Assembly: GCA_029215795.1 (NCBI GenBank)
Contig: JARDYH010000001.1
Span: 352,742,154-352,806,153, forward strand
Reading direction: 5' to 3'
DNA length: 64,000 bases
Origin: Anniella stebbinsi
Taxonomy: Eukaryota > Chordata > Lepidosauria > Squamata > Anniellidae
Made by a program: the position numbers and the translations under genes. The notes below the pieces were generated by a model. The model was not told where the DNA came from and did no database searches. It saw only the letters and a list, made by a program, of their open reading frames with translations. The stretch's first letter is position 1, and each line of letters starts with the position of its first letter. Positions 10,277 to 21,330 of the stretch are shown piece by piece.

Positions 10277-10555
10277 CTGCCACTCTTCTCTTCTGCCACT
10301 CCCAGACTGTGGAATGGCCTGCCGGAAGAGATTTGTCAACTTAACAGTCTCTCTCACTTTAAGAAATCTATTAAGACTGATCTCTTCCAGCAGGCCTACC
10401 CAGTCGAATTTTAAGAGTTTTATTGTCATTTTAATAATGTATTAGTTTTATAGGTTTTTAATCAGTTTTATGTATTTTATACTATTTGTATTTAATGTTG
10501 TTCCCCGCCTCAATCCAGAGGGAGAGGCAGGTAAGAAATAAATAAATATATTATT
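10244..10555 (+). pseudogene. L2-type LINE C-terminus and tail (subfamily B)
   Basis: After a (CT)n run at 10244-10273, the frame reads 'SSATPRLWNGLPEEI...LFQQAYPVEF' and stops at 10413. This is the last ~45 residues of the LINE ORF. The 3' UTR ends with 'cgcctcaatccagagggaga' and (ATT)n. The same C-terminus (AYPVEF) and tail occur at 47763-48345, unlike the AFGNI end and 'ggggcgg' tail of the copy at 28264. Confidence 0.82.
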
Positions 10556-10559
10556 ATTA

Positions 10560-11065
10560 TTATTATTATGAATTATTAAATGAAAGCATGTTATAGTACT
10601 AATTTAATAATTGATTTGTTTAATAAAAAGAAAGAAATTCCGCTGTTTCAGCAAGGTTGGTTTATTTCCTTATTAAACACTTCTGATCTACACTTCTCCT
10701 TTAAAACAAAAGTTAAATACTTTGTGGGGGTTTTGACATTTGATGGACAGTCATCATGTAATCACACTTAAATGCAGAAGTACTTTACAGGGCAATTCAA
10801 TGGGGTGGGGGAACAGACCATCTATGGTTTAAGAACTGCCACTACCTAAGCCATGCAGGACTCATGTTGTCCAGGGCAGAAGGAGAGAAGGGAGTGGGAT
10901 TTCCTCTTCTCCCTGCTCCCCGTTTTTTTTGGGTGGGGTCCATCTTCCTTTCTTGAATTTCTTGAATTTTTTCTCCCATTGTAGTCAATGGGGAGAGACT
11001 ATAACTATCCCAGCTCAAAGACAGGCATAGCTTTCCTTTGATTCCAGGGATGACTCTGGGAAATG
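10560..11065. other. unannotated stretch
   Basis: No gene or clear repeat; short frames have no recognisable domain. Confidence 0.35.
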
Positions 11066-11597
11066 TCCGTGTCCGAGCTGAATTCAAAGTGCTGGTATTA
11101 ACATTCAAAACCCTAAATGGCTTGGGACCAGGTTATCTGAATGATCGCCTCCTCCCATAGCTATCCTTCCTGGGCTCTAATATCATCTGCAGGAGTCCTT
11201 CTTCATGAGTCCGTGCCAAAGGAAGTGAGGCGGGTGGCTACCAGGAAAAGGGCCTTTTCCACTGTGGCACCCTAGCTGTGAAATGAGCTCCCTAGAGAGG
11301 TTTGCCTGGCACCTACATTGTAATTCCTTTCTGTGCCAGGTGAAGACCTTTCTGTTTTTCCAGTAGTTTGGCATTTTCACATACTAGTCTTTTAGCTCTG
11401 CTGTTTTAAATCTGAATTTCAAATCTGTATTTTAAATCCCTGCATTGCTGCACGGTTTTATATTGTGGTTTCAAGCATCCATATTGTATATTTTATGCTG
11501 TACCTTGTGGTTTTAATCTTTGCGAACTACCTAGAGAGCCTTGGCTATTGGCAGTATAGAAATGAAATAGATAAATAAATAAATAAATAAATAAAGC
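11066..11597 (+). pseudogene. L2-type LINE C-terminal fragment, decayed
   Basis: The plus strand reads 'EFKVLVLTFKTLNGLGPGYL' near 11075-11135, the conserved end region of the L2 ORF ('FKVLVLTYKALHGLGP' in the 28264 copy). Stops and indels follow. It ends with 'gcgaactacctagagagcct', 'tggctattggcagtatag' and (AAAT)n, a divergent version of the L2 tail. Confidence 0.8.
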
Positions 11598-11599
11598 CC

Positions 11600-12344
11600 C
11601 TGACATGCCCCCCATTTGCCTTTACCATGACAGCAGAAAGCTCTGTGGTCATCCATGGAGGTCCTTCATGAGAAGACCTCTCTATCATCAGTGGCGAGGC
11701 CTGTAGTATCCTATTGTCCCTTGAACACTCTCCTAGGGACCATCGGGCTATGCCCATCTATTAAAAATAAATAGTGAGGGGAGATATATTTAAAAATGGC
11801 TCCTTAGGTGAATTGGACCTTTGCTTGTCCACCCAAGGCAGGCTGAATAGCAATTCGTAACATGGATGGATAATAGCAATTAGGAGCTACCTATCAAGAA
11901 GTACACTGGTCAATAAGGGGGCATGGCTGCCTGGGGAATGCTGGGAGTTGGAGGACTTTTTTCTGACTAAACATACCTAGGCTTTCACCCTAAAATGCCC
12001 TTGTCAACATCAACAACAACAACAAACCCAGATTATTTAGAAAGGTGGAGAGCTCTTAGCAGTAGCAATCAAAAGACATTGTGCAGCGATTTCATCTTTT
12101 TATCCTTAATGGATTTTTTTCCTGGTAAGGAAAGATGGAAGAAGCAGTGGGAAAACACATGAGGGGAAGAGACTGAATATGAGCTCATCTGGAGCCCTGC
12201 TCAAATTCATGAATGAAGCAGTACAATTGCACAATAAAAGGCCTTTACTGGAAGCTTCCAAAGTCTGGGAAAGATCAATTGTGGTAACTCTTACTACTGC
12301 TAGAGGACAGACTGAAGTTAAAGGAAGCCAAATGAATTCACTGA
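11600..12344. other. unannotated stretch
   Basis: No gene seen. The start of a 260-codon chance frame (12179-12961) lies here but most of it is inside the next MITE. Confidence 0.35.
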
Positions 12345-12882
12345 GACCCTTTCCACATCATAGGGGTGTGGAGGGCAGGGAGCGGGTGAACCCTGAAGTA
12401 GCCACTTCCAGATTCGGCGCACTCAAGCTGCACCAGAATGCGATGGCCCATGCTTCTCCCGGGCTGTCACAACTCACGACAGCCATTTTTAATTTTTATT
12501 TTTGTAACGAAGAAGAGCGCACGAGCGCTCCTGCGCAAAAGGTTAGTTATTTTTTAAAAAAAAACTGTGCGTGCCCTCCCGGGAGTGGAAAAACTGCCTC
12601 CACCCCTTCCCCTGATGGACAGGGAGCTGCACAATGCAGCTCTGTGTCCATTTTGCAGCTGAGCTTACTTGTGAGTAAGCGCAGCTACACTGGGGTGGGC
12701 AGCCACATTCTTCCGCAGTCTCGGGAACTTCCTGGGACCATGGAAGAATCTGGATTTTTCTGGTTCCGGGGAACCAGGAAAAATCCTGTCCCCCCCCCCC
12801 CCCGCTACTCCCTGTGCTTCATGTGGACTCACAGGGAGCAGCTGGGGTCCATCCCAGGCGAAAAGCCTGGTGTGGAAAGGCC
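12345..12882. mobile_element. Harbinger-like MITE, GGCCCTTTC family (long)
   Basis: Termini: GACCCTTTCCACATC at left and GTGTGGAAAGGCC at right. Inside are the family's hallmarks: 'gaagtagccacttccagatt' (itself an inverted pair), 'gagtaagcgcagctacactg', a poly-C run and 'ccatcccaggcgaaaagcct'. It aligns by eye with 34142-34619 and 60014-60519. A 260-codon frame crosses it but the conserved unit is the DNA, not the frame. Confidence 0.82.
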
Positions 12883-12973
12883 CTCAGATGGGGTGTCTGC
12901 TGTTATGTTATATGAGGAGAAAAACCTTTCTAAGAACAACACTTTGCATTTTATGAATTGACAATGCAAGGAC

Positions 12974-13399
12974 TAGAGATGCTGGAGAAATTCAAAATGG
13001 ACTAAAATGAGTTTGGATTTCTACGGATCTGACCTGTGGAATCCAGTACAGAAGCCGCGCGACGTCCATGGACTTTCGAATCTTTCATTTTATTTAATTT
13101 CCTGAAATTTACGCAAATTCGGTCATGGAAAAAACCCACAACTTTCTGCAGAGACATATGCCATCCGGGGAAGTATACATGGGGGAAAGTTGAATGAAAT
13201 GGGGAACAGTATGCTAAATGTTATGTATTAACATGAATTAGGTAAATTGTTGTGACCCCTCTTACAGAATTATTTGTGTATTTTCCTGCATACTGTCAAA
13301 AAACTTCGAATCCATCTGTGAACAGACACCAGAACAAATGACATCATACAATCCACAAAACACACATGAAATGGTTTGCACAAAATCCGGACATCCCTA
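12974..13399. mobile_element. hAT-like MITE, TAGRGATG family
   Basis: It starts TAGAGATGCTGG and ends 'ccggacatcccta'. Flanks are GCAAGGAC (12966-12973) and ACAAGGAC (13400-13407), an 8-bp duplication with one mismatch. An inverted relative of almost the same size is at 52831-53262. No coding capacity. Confidence 0.8.
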
Positions 13400-13789
13400 A
13401 CAAGGACTGGCATTCAATGAGAATGTTTCCCTTCTCTAAATAAAACTCAATTACAAAAAAAAATTAGAGAGGTTGGCTTAAACTTGACTTTTGACAGAAG
13501 GCTAACTGAAGCAGAGACCAAGAAACTATCCACAGAGTTCAAGACCAGCTGTAGTCTTATGGCCTGAAGCCAATCTGGAAAACAAATGGCAAATGTTTTG
13601 AGAAGGAGGAAAAATCATTATTTTTTTGCCTGGGTGACTACTACTATTGGCCACAGCCCTGATCATGGCTTTTTTTAAAAAAAATCAAATTGTCATCTGG
13701 CCATTGCTAATTTCTCCTTGGAATATGTGTATAGTATGACTTCCCCATAGTGCACCGTGACTCTAGGTTCAAGATCCTTAATGATCCTT
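13400..13789. other. unannotated stretch
   Basis: No gene or repeat recognised. Confidence 0.35.
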
Positions 13790-13860
13790 TATTTTTGTGA
13801 ACCGCCAAGAGAGTTTTGGCAATTGAGAGGAATAGAAAAGTAATAAATGAATAAATAACC
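13790..13860 (+). repeat. L2-type LINE tail, divergent
   Basis: 'gtgaaccgccaagagagttt' and 'tggcaattgagaggaataga' followed by 'aataaatgaataaataa'. Confidence 0.7.
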
Positions 13861-14063
13861 CATTTGGGCTGAGTACACGTGTACACATGTGTGTTTATGT
13901 GCATGTGTAATCAAGGATGTGGAAGTTTTCCATGCAATTTATAACCTTGATTTTCCACAATTCTAAATCGTACAAATATTAAATGCTCCACACTGCAGGA
14001 ATTCACTCTCATCATGTGAAGGGATAGGAGGAGCAATGTAATATATGGGCCCTGCTGTACCAA

Positions 14064-14065
<2 letters not shown>

Positions 14066-14104
<39 letters not shown>
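14066..14104. repeat. (ATT)n microsatellite
   Basis: Thirteen triplets forming the A-rich end of the minus-strand LINE tail that follows; read on the minus strand it gives a spurious poly-asparagine frame. Confidence 0.95.
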
Positions 14105-14105
<1 letters not shown>

Positions 14106-14217
14106 TCCATTTATATACCGCCACATAGCCGAAGCTCTCTGGGCGGTTTACAAAAATTAAAAACATTGAACATTTTTTTAAAAAAACCCGATATGCAAAA
14201 TTTAAAACCATAAAAAG

Positions 14218-14988
14218 TAGGGATGTGCAGGGACACCCCCCCCCCTCGGATCGAATCGGGACCCAGATTGGGACCTCCATTGTTGTCCTGGATCAGTTCA
14301 GACAAAATCAGAGGTCCCTCAGATCAGATCGTATCTGATCCCGAACCGAATATCAGACGTCCAATTTTCGGATTGGCCGCCATTTTTTGTGTTTTTGCCA
14401 TAGGCTTGCATTGGGGGAAAGAAAGCTTTCCCCCAATGCAAGTCTATGGGGAAAACATGGCGTTGGGTGGGTGAGTGGGGGCCTAACTCCCCCCTCCCTG
14501 TCCCTCCCCCTACTCACACTCCTTATCTGCCGGGGCGGCCGCTTCCCTCCGGTGCTCGGATCTACTGAGAAACAGGCTTCATGGCCTGCCTCTCAGTAGT
14601 GCGCCAGGTGGTCATCACCTAGCGCACTACTGAAAGTCAGGCCGCTAAGCCTGTTTCTCAGTAGATCCGAGCACCGGAGGGAAGCGGCCACCCCGGCAGG
14701 TAAGTGGGGGGGCTCTCCCGCCTCCCCCCCTCATGCTCCTTACCTGCCGGGGCCGTCTACTACCACCTGCGGACAGCCGTGGATGGCAGCAGATGGCAGG
14801 TAAGGAGTGGGAGGGGCAGGAGGAGGTCCGATCCTCCGATCTTATGCGTACCAGATCGGGTCCTTCTGGACCAGTTCGGATCAGATCAGACGATCCAGAT
14901 GCGGGGATCAGAAATCGGATAATTGTATCCAATTTCCCCTGGATCGGGTCCAGATTGTGGATCGGACCCAATCCGGTGCACACCCCTA
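14218..14988. mobile_element. GC-rich hAT-like element with internal palindrome
   Basis: This 771-bp element starts TAGGGATGTGCAGGGA and ends 'ccggtgcacacccctA'. It is flanked by exact 8-bp duplications, ATAAAAAG (14210-14217 and 14989-14996), diagnostic of hAT. Subterminal repeats of 'gatcggg/gatcaga' type occur on both sides. A palindrome of about 183 bp occupies 14522-14704. Frames of 70-143 codons in it are by-products of palindromic GC-rich DNA. No transposase. Confidence 0.9.
14522..14704. repeat. 183-bp palindrome (module shared with 37855-38004)
   Basis: Two arms of about 90 bp, beginning 'cttatctgccggggcggccg' and containing 'cttccctccggtgctcgga' and 'tactgagaaacaggctt', meet at an axis near 14613. 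The same module, with slightly different ends, is inside the hAT element at 37344. Confidence 0.88.
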
Positions 14989-15060
14989 ATAAAAAGCATA
15001 AAAACAGGTTATAAATACAATATAAGTTGCCTGTTGGGCAAGTAAAAAGCCAGAGTGTTT

Positions 15061-15434
15061 GATCATGCAATTCCACTTCTGCAGTTTGAAATCCTACAAT
15101 CCAGGAACAGTTCTGCCATGTGATCTGTTTGTGTAAATTTGCCCATTGCTTTTATGTACCTGTCAATCTCATCACCACTCAATGAAAAAGAGATGTTTTA
15201 AAGCCCCTCTGAGATCCTTCTTGCAAGATCAAAGAAACGCACTTGCGGCACTCATGGTACTCAACCCAGCAAACTTTCCCCCAAAACTTTGTTGGCCCTA
15301 ATCCACTTCTAGTGTAAATGTATTGGCTTCACCAGTGTTCAGAATTTGCTGTGCTGGAAGTAGTGTGATATTTGCTTGTACAGGCCGCACTTAGTTTGGT
15401 CTGGGTGGCAAAGGGAAAGGAACAAATTAGACAC
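15061..15434. other. unannotated stretch
   Basis: No gene or repeat recognised. Confidence 0.35.
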
Positions 15435-15437
15435 AGA

Positions 15438-15989
15438 GGCTGAATTTGGGCAACACATTAGTCAATGGTGGGTTGAGTAGCCAATTTACAGTTGGTTATT
15501 TTGTGGGTACTCCCCACACAATGTATTCCTACACAACTGTGGGTGGTTGGGGCTGGCGTTGAGTGGACTAATAGTCAACCCAGCATTTGTCTGACACCGC
15601 TCTCCCCACCCTCCCTCCTTCCTCAGTCCTCCCAGTTCTATCCCAGCAGCCTCTGCAAGTTGCACCAGTTGTAGCAGAGTGGCAGCCGCCGCTTTGGTCA
15701 CTCTTGCCGCCTGCCTCTATGGGCTTGTGTTTTAACCCACTCACCACACGCCGTTAACCCACTCACCACACGCCGTTAACACACTCACACTCACAACACT
15801 TTAAACAACTGGTTTTGAGCTAAACAACTTGCAAGCCAGTTGTTTCTCTCAGTTGCTTATTTGGGCGGAATAGCATACCGTCAGTAGTTTGTGAGCGGCG
15901 TGTTACCCTCCACCCAACACAATACGCAACACAACTGATGATTGTTTCCCCACCCCCTCAGTTGCTTAATGTGTTGTCCGAATTCAGCT
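15438..15989. mobile_element. Harbinger-like MITE, GGCTGAATT family (long)
   Basis: It starts GGCTGAATTTGGGCAACAC and ends 'gtgttgtccgaattcagct'. AGA flanks both sides (15435-15437, 15990-15992), a 3-bp duplication. It shares 'agtcaatggtggg', 'ggtactccccacacaa' and 'tgtttccccaccccc' with shorter copies at 35906 and 43050. This copy has an extra ~300 bp, including a tandem pair of 'actcaccacacgccgttaac' (15739-15782). Confidence 0.82.
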
Positions 15990-15992
15990 AGA

Positions 15993-16366
15993 GACTTAGC
16001 TGGGATAATCAATTGGCCACAACTTTATTGACTTTATAACCACTCCCACAGAGTCTATACTGCTGACTGCACAAAGTTGACCATAGTCAACTTCTTTAGA
16101 GTAGTATTCATGCTATTAGACCACGTCATCCTTCTAACAGCCCTGTAAGTAGCTGAAATAGCAACTGATGGAAGTTGAGTTTTATGGCTGAATGGAGATT
16201 TCAACTTGGCTCTTCCTAACCCAAGTCCAATATTTTAACCACAAAATTCCACTGACCATATAATGAGTTGTGACTGGAGTAGCTACTTCCATATTGCCAA
16301 AAAAGAAGACAAAAGAAGACATATGTTTGCATTTTAAAAACACACATACACTTGCATATGCTAATT
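15993..16366. other. unannotated stretch
   Basis: No gene or repeat recognised. Confidence 0.35.
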
Positions 16367-16679
16367 TAGGGTGACCATATGAAAAACAGGGCTCCTGTAT
16401 CGTTGGCAGTTGTATAAAACAAGGAATTTCAGCAGGTGCCATTTGTATGCATGTAGCACCAGGTGAAATTCCCTCTTCATCACAACAGTTAAAGCTGCAG
16501 GAGCCCTGTCTTCTTGATTAGGTATATAAGAAGGCAGGGCTCCTGCAGCTTTAACTGTTGTGACAAAGAAAGTATTTCACCAGGTGCTGCATGCATACAA
16601 ATGGAACCTGCTGAAATTCCCTTTTCTCTACAACTGTAAGATACAGGAGCCCTGTCCTCCTTTTCATATGGTCACCCTA
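16367..16679. mobile_element. palindromic hAT-like MITE, copy B
   Basis: TAGGGTGACCATATG at the left, its reverse complement at the right. The internal layout matches copy A: two half-elements, each an inverted pair around 'ctgcagctttaactgttgtg'. The flanks (TGCTAATT, TATGAATA) no longer match clearly. Confidence 0.85.
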
Positions 16680-16957
16680 TATGAATAACTGCAAATTTAG
16701 GGGGAAATATTACAATTTAAATCAGGGATGAGCAACTTACAGCCTGTGGTGCCTTGGGTGAGGCCCCTTCTCAACACTCTGTCCCCTGAAGGCTCATGGG
16801 GAGGAGAATCCTGACTATTATATCCAATCAGTGTTATTTGAAATGGATAGCACTTCAAATAAGAAGATGCCTTTGTAGTGCAGGACATGACCACCCTAGT
16901 TGTGGTCATCAACTATAGGCTTATCCTCTGTAATGCAGGAGTAATGTAATGTAATGT

Positions 16958-17106
16958 GTCCTATCTACACACGCAGGATAGAACACTTTGAAAATGTTTT
17001 GAAAACTGTATATGGAGTGGGTCCTGGGCCCCAACAGTTCTCAAAACGGTTATAAACCGTTTTAAACCGTTTTACACCATTTTAAAGCAGTAGTGTAGAT
17101 AGGCTC
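16958..17106. mobile_element. Harbinger-like MITE, GAGCCTATCTACAC family
   Basis: Ends 'gtcctatctacacacgcagg' and 'gtagtgtagataggctc'. It shares 'gaaaactgtatatggagtg' and 'gggccccaacagttctcaaa' with the copy at 27649. Several TAAACCGTTTTA-type palindromes lie near the right end. No clear duplication. Confidence 0.78.
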
Positions 17107-17295
17107 ATTATTAGCTCCGTATGTGTATAATTCTCATATAGATATTCAGTTTTTTCTGGAAACATTCTCTCAGGAGCTGCTATCTAGATCTTTCCAAACT
17201 CTGAAGCTGCATCTTAAACTCTCCCAGCCTTTTAAAAAAAAAAGGTTATGGGTGGGATTTGAGCCTTCTTTAAAGGCTAAATGTCCTAAACAACT

Positions 17296-17358
17296 ACATT
17301 TTTGCTTTGATAATTAAAATGACATTTTTGCTTTGATAATTAAAACTAATTATCAAAG
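17296..17358. repeat. 27-bp tandem duplication with perfect hairpin
   Basis: 'catttttgctttgataatta' occurs twice in tandem. The second copy continues into a perfect 12-bp inverted pair, 'ctttgataatta' and 'taattatcaaag', with a 4-base loop (17331-17358). Confidence 0.85.
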
Positions 17359-19735
17359 TGACAGCTCAGTGTTATACATGTCTACAGATAAATAAGTCCC
17401 ATTTAGTTCAATAGGACTTATTCCAAGGTAAGTGAATATAGAATTGCAACTTAAGGCTAAAATCCTAAGCATATATACTAGGTTGTAAATTTCATGGAAC
17501 TTAGCGGAACATCTGAGTAAAATTTATTGGGATTGTGATCTCACCTCTCTAAAGTCTTTTTTTTTTAAAATGAGAAACAGCTTGTAAGATCTGTAGGCTC
17601 AATCGCTGAGAAGGAGTCAGAAAAAATGGGTGTTGTAGATACAGTGCATATGCTGGATGATGGCCATTGTTGTTATCTGCAGTTGTTATTCCATGTGGCT
17701 TATGGGTGTGTGCGTTTTCCCCACCTACAGCTATATAACAAAATTAGCAACAGAATTAATTAGCTTGATCTTTCTGTTACATTGTCACTTTTGTGTTGTT
17801 TGAGAGGGAATGTTTCGCCAAACAGTGCAGGCTAACCCATTCATCTGCCCGGATTCTAAATTCATTTCTGAGGAAGGAAGACCCCCCCCCTCCATTTATC
17901 TCAGCAGAATGACTTTCAGTCAACTGAAAGATGGAGAAGTCACATGACATACCAGTGACAGAACTGAGTCTCTGGACTCTACGCTTGCCAGCAGCATCTT
18001 TCTGCCACTAGCCACAATTATAATTTTTGCTATTAACGCCAAGTGAAATTGAGTGAAATATAGCTGTCTCTATTTCCTGCTCCAGTCATTTGCCACTGCT
18101 TACTGACTTGCCAATTTCTACCTCTCCTTCCTCTTTCCATCTTTGAATAGCTTGAACAAGGAACCCTTTACACCCCCTCCTCATCCATGCTAACTGCCTT
18201 GAAGTCTTTCCGCGCGTTCTTTTTTTCCCTCATGGCATTTCCAAAATGTTAAATGTTCCATTCTGTTCAGACTCCCATCAGGGCTCTTGTCATCATCTCC
18301 ACGTTTGTCATCTTCACATTTGAAAAATAGCAAAATGCCTGTCATCATGAAAGGCTTTTGGGGTGGAGCGAGGGTCTATATGTTTCTGAGGCCTCTAACA
18401 ACAGTGTCCCCTCCCAGAAAGTCTCACCTGCAATGAGGCAAAGGTCTCAGACTGCAGTTCCTTTAGCCCCATTAAGCTGTTCACTTCCCACACAAACAGA
18501 ACGCTGTGGCCCCAACCCTTACACCATGTTTCCTTTTGCCCATCTCCATCATCCTCCATATGTTGGAGGGCAACCATCTTTGTAGACCCTGTGTGATCTG
18601 GATTCTAAATCACGAATGGAGCATCCTCCAATACATCTAGGACAATGGATCCAAGCAATGGGGATGCAAGGGAAAGGGCACAGACAACTGATGTGGTCCC
18701 ATGGTCCCGCTCATATGATTCTATTCCCATGGGTAGAGAAGATCTCAGCAGAGTTTTACTTTGTCCTAAACTGAGCATGCTCTATCTGATAGCCACATTT
18801 TGGTCTGGACCAGCTAGAGGTTTGAGGGGCCCTCAGCAAAGTGCCCTCGAGTGCCCCTAACCATCTATGTCAAGTAGCTGTAGTAGGACCAGTAGAATTG
18901 TTCCCATCTACACCAAGTGTTTGGGAGCCATCATTTTCATTTCTCACAATGCCTCACTGTAGTGCTGCTCTGGGCCATTATGGGAAATTAAAATGGCAGT
19001 TCCCAGATCTAGCTACCCAGTGCTGATGGAAGCACTGGGGGATTTAAAGTTGGATCTAGGGCAGGAATCAATGTGGGGTCCTCCTGGATCACTAGGGATC
19101 CAGCATCTACCCAAGGGTGCCAAGGTTGATAAGCTTGAATTTGGGTTCTACTGCTGGGTCACAGTACCTATTTGGGTTTGTATCTATTTGATCCTTTTTC
19201 TCTTGACCTTCCAAATACTCACATTGCCTTTTATGGCCTTTTTAGGGGGGGGGGGGGACATTTTCATCTCTTTGCCAAACTGAAAGGCAGAAAACTTTAC
19301 TGGTGTAAATAAGGCATGTACTGATGAGTTGTTCAGAGGCCTAATGTTTACTAAGACAACTGGATTCAAAAGTTCCAGAGTAACCTTTGACTATCGTCTT
19401 GTCTTGTGGCATATCAGGTCCTACTTTCTCTAAAGCTTCAAGGCCCTTCCTAGCTCTGTCCCCCTACAAGATCATGTTTGTCACGTATTCATTTGGCTCT
19501 CACCCCCACACCCTCTGCTCTGTCAGTACTGCCAGTTTAGGCGTCTTGCTTGTTTGCTGTTCCTGAAAAAGTCTTGCTGTGTTATTTCTCCCTTTATCCA
19601 TGGTAATTATTCAGGATACCATGCCCTCTTTGAACTGATCCATCTGTGGTTTTCCTTCTAACATAATTCTCTCCAAAGCAACCTTCTGCCATGAAGGCTG
19701 TTGACCAGCGGCAACTTCTCTCACATGAGCTCAAG
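17359..19735. other. unannotated stretch
   Basis: About 2.4 kb with no recognised gene or repeat. Frames of 60-96 codons on both strands show no domain, and a poly-G run lies near 19243-19257. This is the longest clean unique block in the first third. Confidence 0.35.
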
Positions 19736-20665
19736 AGAAGTTAAAGTGCTGGATATGACCTATAAAGCCTGATATGACTCAGGACAAGGCTACCTGAAAG
19801 AACTTGCCTGGGTTTGAAGATACCTGGGAGCAGAACTTGTCTCAGTACAACCACTGGCCCTTTCTATACCTAAGGGCCTTGGGAGAGGGGGGACGATCCC
19901 GGACTTAACTGCTTCCGAGATCATCCCCCAGCATGCAAACGCCAGCACGACATCCCAGAAACAAACAGAGACGTCACAGGTGCCATTAAAAAAATAAACA
20001 GCACAGGAGCCAGGAGTGCAAATATCAAACCCACTCCCCCCCCACCTCGTTGTCCCTGCACTCTCCCCGGATCAGCTCCTTCCCTCTTGCTGACCCCCGT
20101 TACTCATGGGGAGGAGGGAAGAAGCCAGGATCACCGCCCGTGGTCCTCAGAATGGTCCCAGGACCATGGGGGAAATCAAGATAATTTGGGAACCAGTTAT
20201 CCTGTGAAAATGGAGGGGTCATCCCTGCCTGCTCCTGGGATCCCCTCTGCATCATTTGGATGCCCAGGGACGACCCCGGGGGGAAAAACATTGTGTAGAC
20301 ATGGCTGCTGTTAGAAATGTATTTGGTGGGGATGCAAGAGAGGGTCTTTTCAGTGGCCACCAGACTCTAGAACACCTGGCTGAGGGAGGCTAGTTTGGCA
20401 TCTTCTCTGTTGTCCTTCCGCTGGCAGGCAACGTTGTTTTTAATCCAGTCCAGCCTTTGGCATGGAACCTGGTCTGTTCCTTGAAGGGTCTTTTAAATTG
20501 GTTTGATGCTGATTATTTATTTTATCGTTGTGTTTTGAGTTGTTTTTGTAATTTGTTTTTGATGTTGTGTTTTAATTAAGATGTTGGTTTTAATCCAGAT
20601 TTTATTGTTAGCCACCTTGCGTGCCATTCCTTGAAAGAAAGGTGGGATATCAATAAAATTAAACC
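19736..20665 (+). pseudogene. L2-type LINE C-terminus, split by a MITE
   Basis: Left part (19736-19855) reads approximately 'VLDMTYKA...GQGYLKEL', matching 'VLVLTYKALHGLGPQYLMEL' of the L2 ORF end. Right part (20307-20665) resumes with the 'RERAFS' region ('agagagggtcttttcagtgg') and ends in a tail 'gccaccttgcgtgccattcc...ggtgggatatcaataaaat'. Heavily decayed. Confidence 0.72.
19856..20306. mobile_element. Harbinger-like MITE, GGCCCTTTC family
   Basis: It starts GGCCCTTTCTATACC; the right end is degenerate ('gtgtagacatggc'). It contains 'cctgggatcccctctgcatc', 'atttggatgcccagggacga' and an 'actggttcccaaat' inverted segment, as in the copies at 24246 and 49330. It is inserted in the L2 fragment. 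Confidence 0.72.
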
Positions 20666-20791
20666 AATCAATTGCATGTCATGTGCTCAAGAACATTCAA
20701 AAATGGACATTCTAAGGCAGAGGGGAGGACCACCAGAACTGGCAATGCATGCATGATATTAAATGTTCTATTCACATTACCTCATATATAT

Positions 20792-21330
20792 GACCCTGTT
20801 CAGAAGACAGACTAAGCCATGGTGGTTAAGCATTTTGAGCTAAACATTTTGGCTTAGCAGGTCATGTGAACTATGACTTTGGTGTCGTGTGAACCATTCC
20901 TAATCATGGCAGCTACATAACCATGGGTTAAACTAAGCTGACCATATGAAAAGGAGGACAAGGCACATGTAACTTTAACAGTTGTAGAGAAAAGGGAATT
21001 TCAGCCAATGTCATTTGTATGCAATTAGTTCCTGGTGAAATTCCCTCTTCATCAAAACAGTTAAAGTTGCAAGGGCTCTGCCTTCTTTTGTGTATGGCCA
21101 CTCTAGTGTAGTGCCTGCAACTTTAACTGTTGTGATGAAGAGGGAATTTCACCAGGAACTAATTGCATACAAATTACATTGGCTGAAATTCCCTTTTCTC
21201 TACAACTGTTAAAGTTACATGAGCCCTGTCCTCCTTTTCATATGGTCAGCCTAAAAACACACTCACTAACCATTTGCTGGGAAAGGGTTAGTGGCCAAAC
21301 CACAGCTTAGCGTGCTGTCTGAACAGGCCC
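20792..21330. mobile_element. MITE with CCTGTTCAGA termini, host of hAT copy C
   Basis: Left 'gaccctgttcagaagacaga' and right 'gtgctgtctgaacaggcc' are inverted. Next to them are 'ctaagcc' and 'cttagc', and 'ggttaag' and 'ctaacc'. The 320-bp palindromic hAT copy C lies in the middle. Class not settled; it may belong to the Harbinger-like group. Confidence 0.6.
20934..21253. mobile_element. palindromic hAT-like MITE, copy C
   Basis: TAAGCTGACCATATG to CATATGGTCAGCCTA, 320 bp, same length and internal four-part symmetry as copies A and E. No clear 8-bp duplication remains. Confidence 0.85.

Larger units (their letters stand above)
14105..15060 (-). repeat. L2-type LINE tail split by a hAT element
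   Basis: Left part 14105-14217: 'tttatataccgccacatagc', 'cgaagctctctgggcggttt'. The 3' UTR resumes at 14989 ('ataaaaagcataaaaac') and fades near 15060. The hAT element at 14218-14988 separates the halves, so the LINE copy is older. Confidence 0.8.

Noticed and set aside
12179..12961. 260-codon frame on the plus strand
   Set aside because: It spans unique DNA and a GGCCCTTTC MITE; no domain is recognisable, and homologous MITE copies do not keep the frame.
14645..15076. 143-codon minus-strand frame
   Set aside because: It crosses the palindrome of a hAT element and a LINE tail; not a gene.
15735..15785. short tandem repeat as a possible CRISPR-like array
   Set aside because: Only two units without spacers, inside a MITE, in a vertebrate genome.
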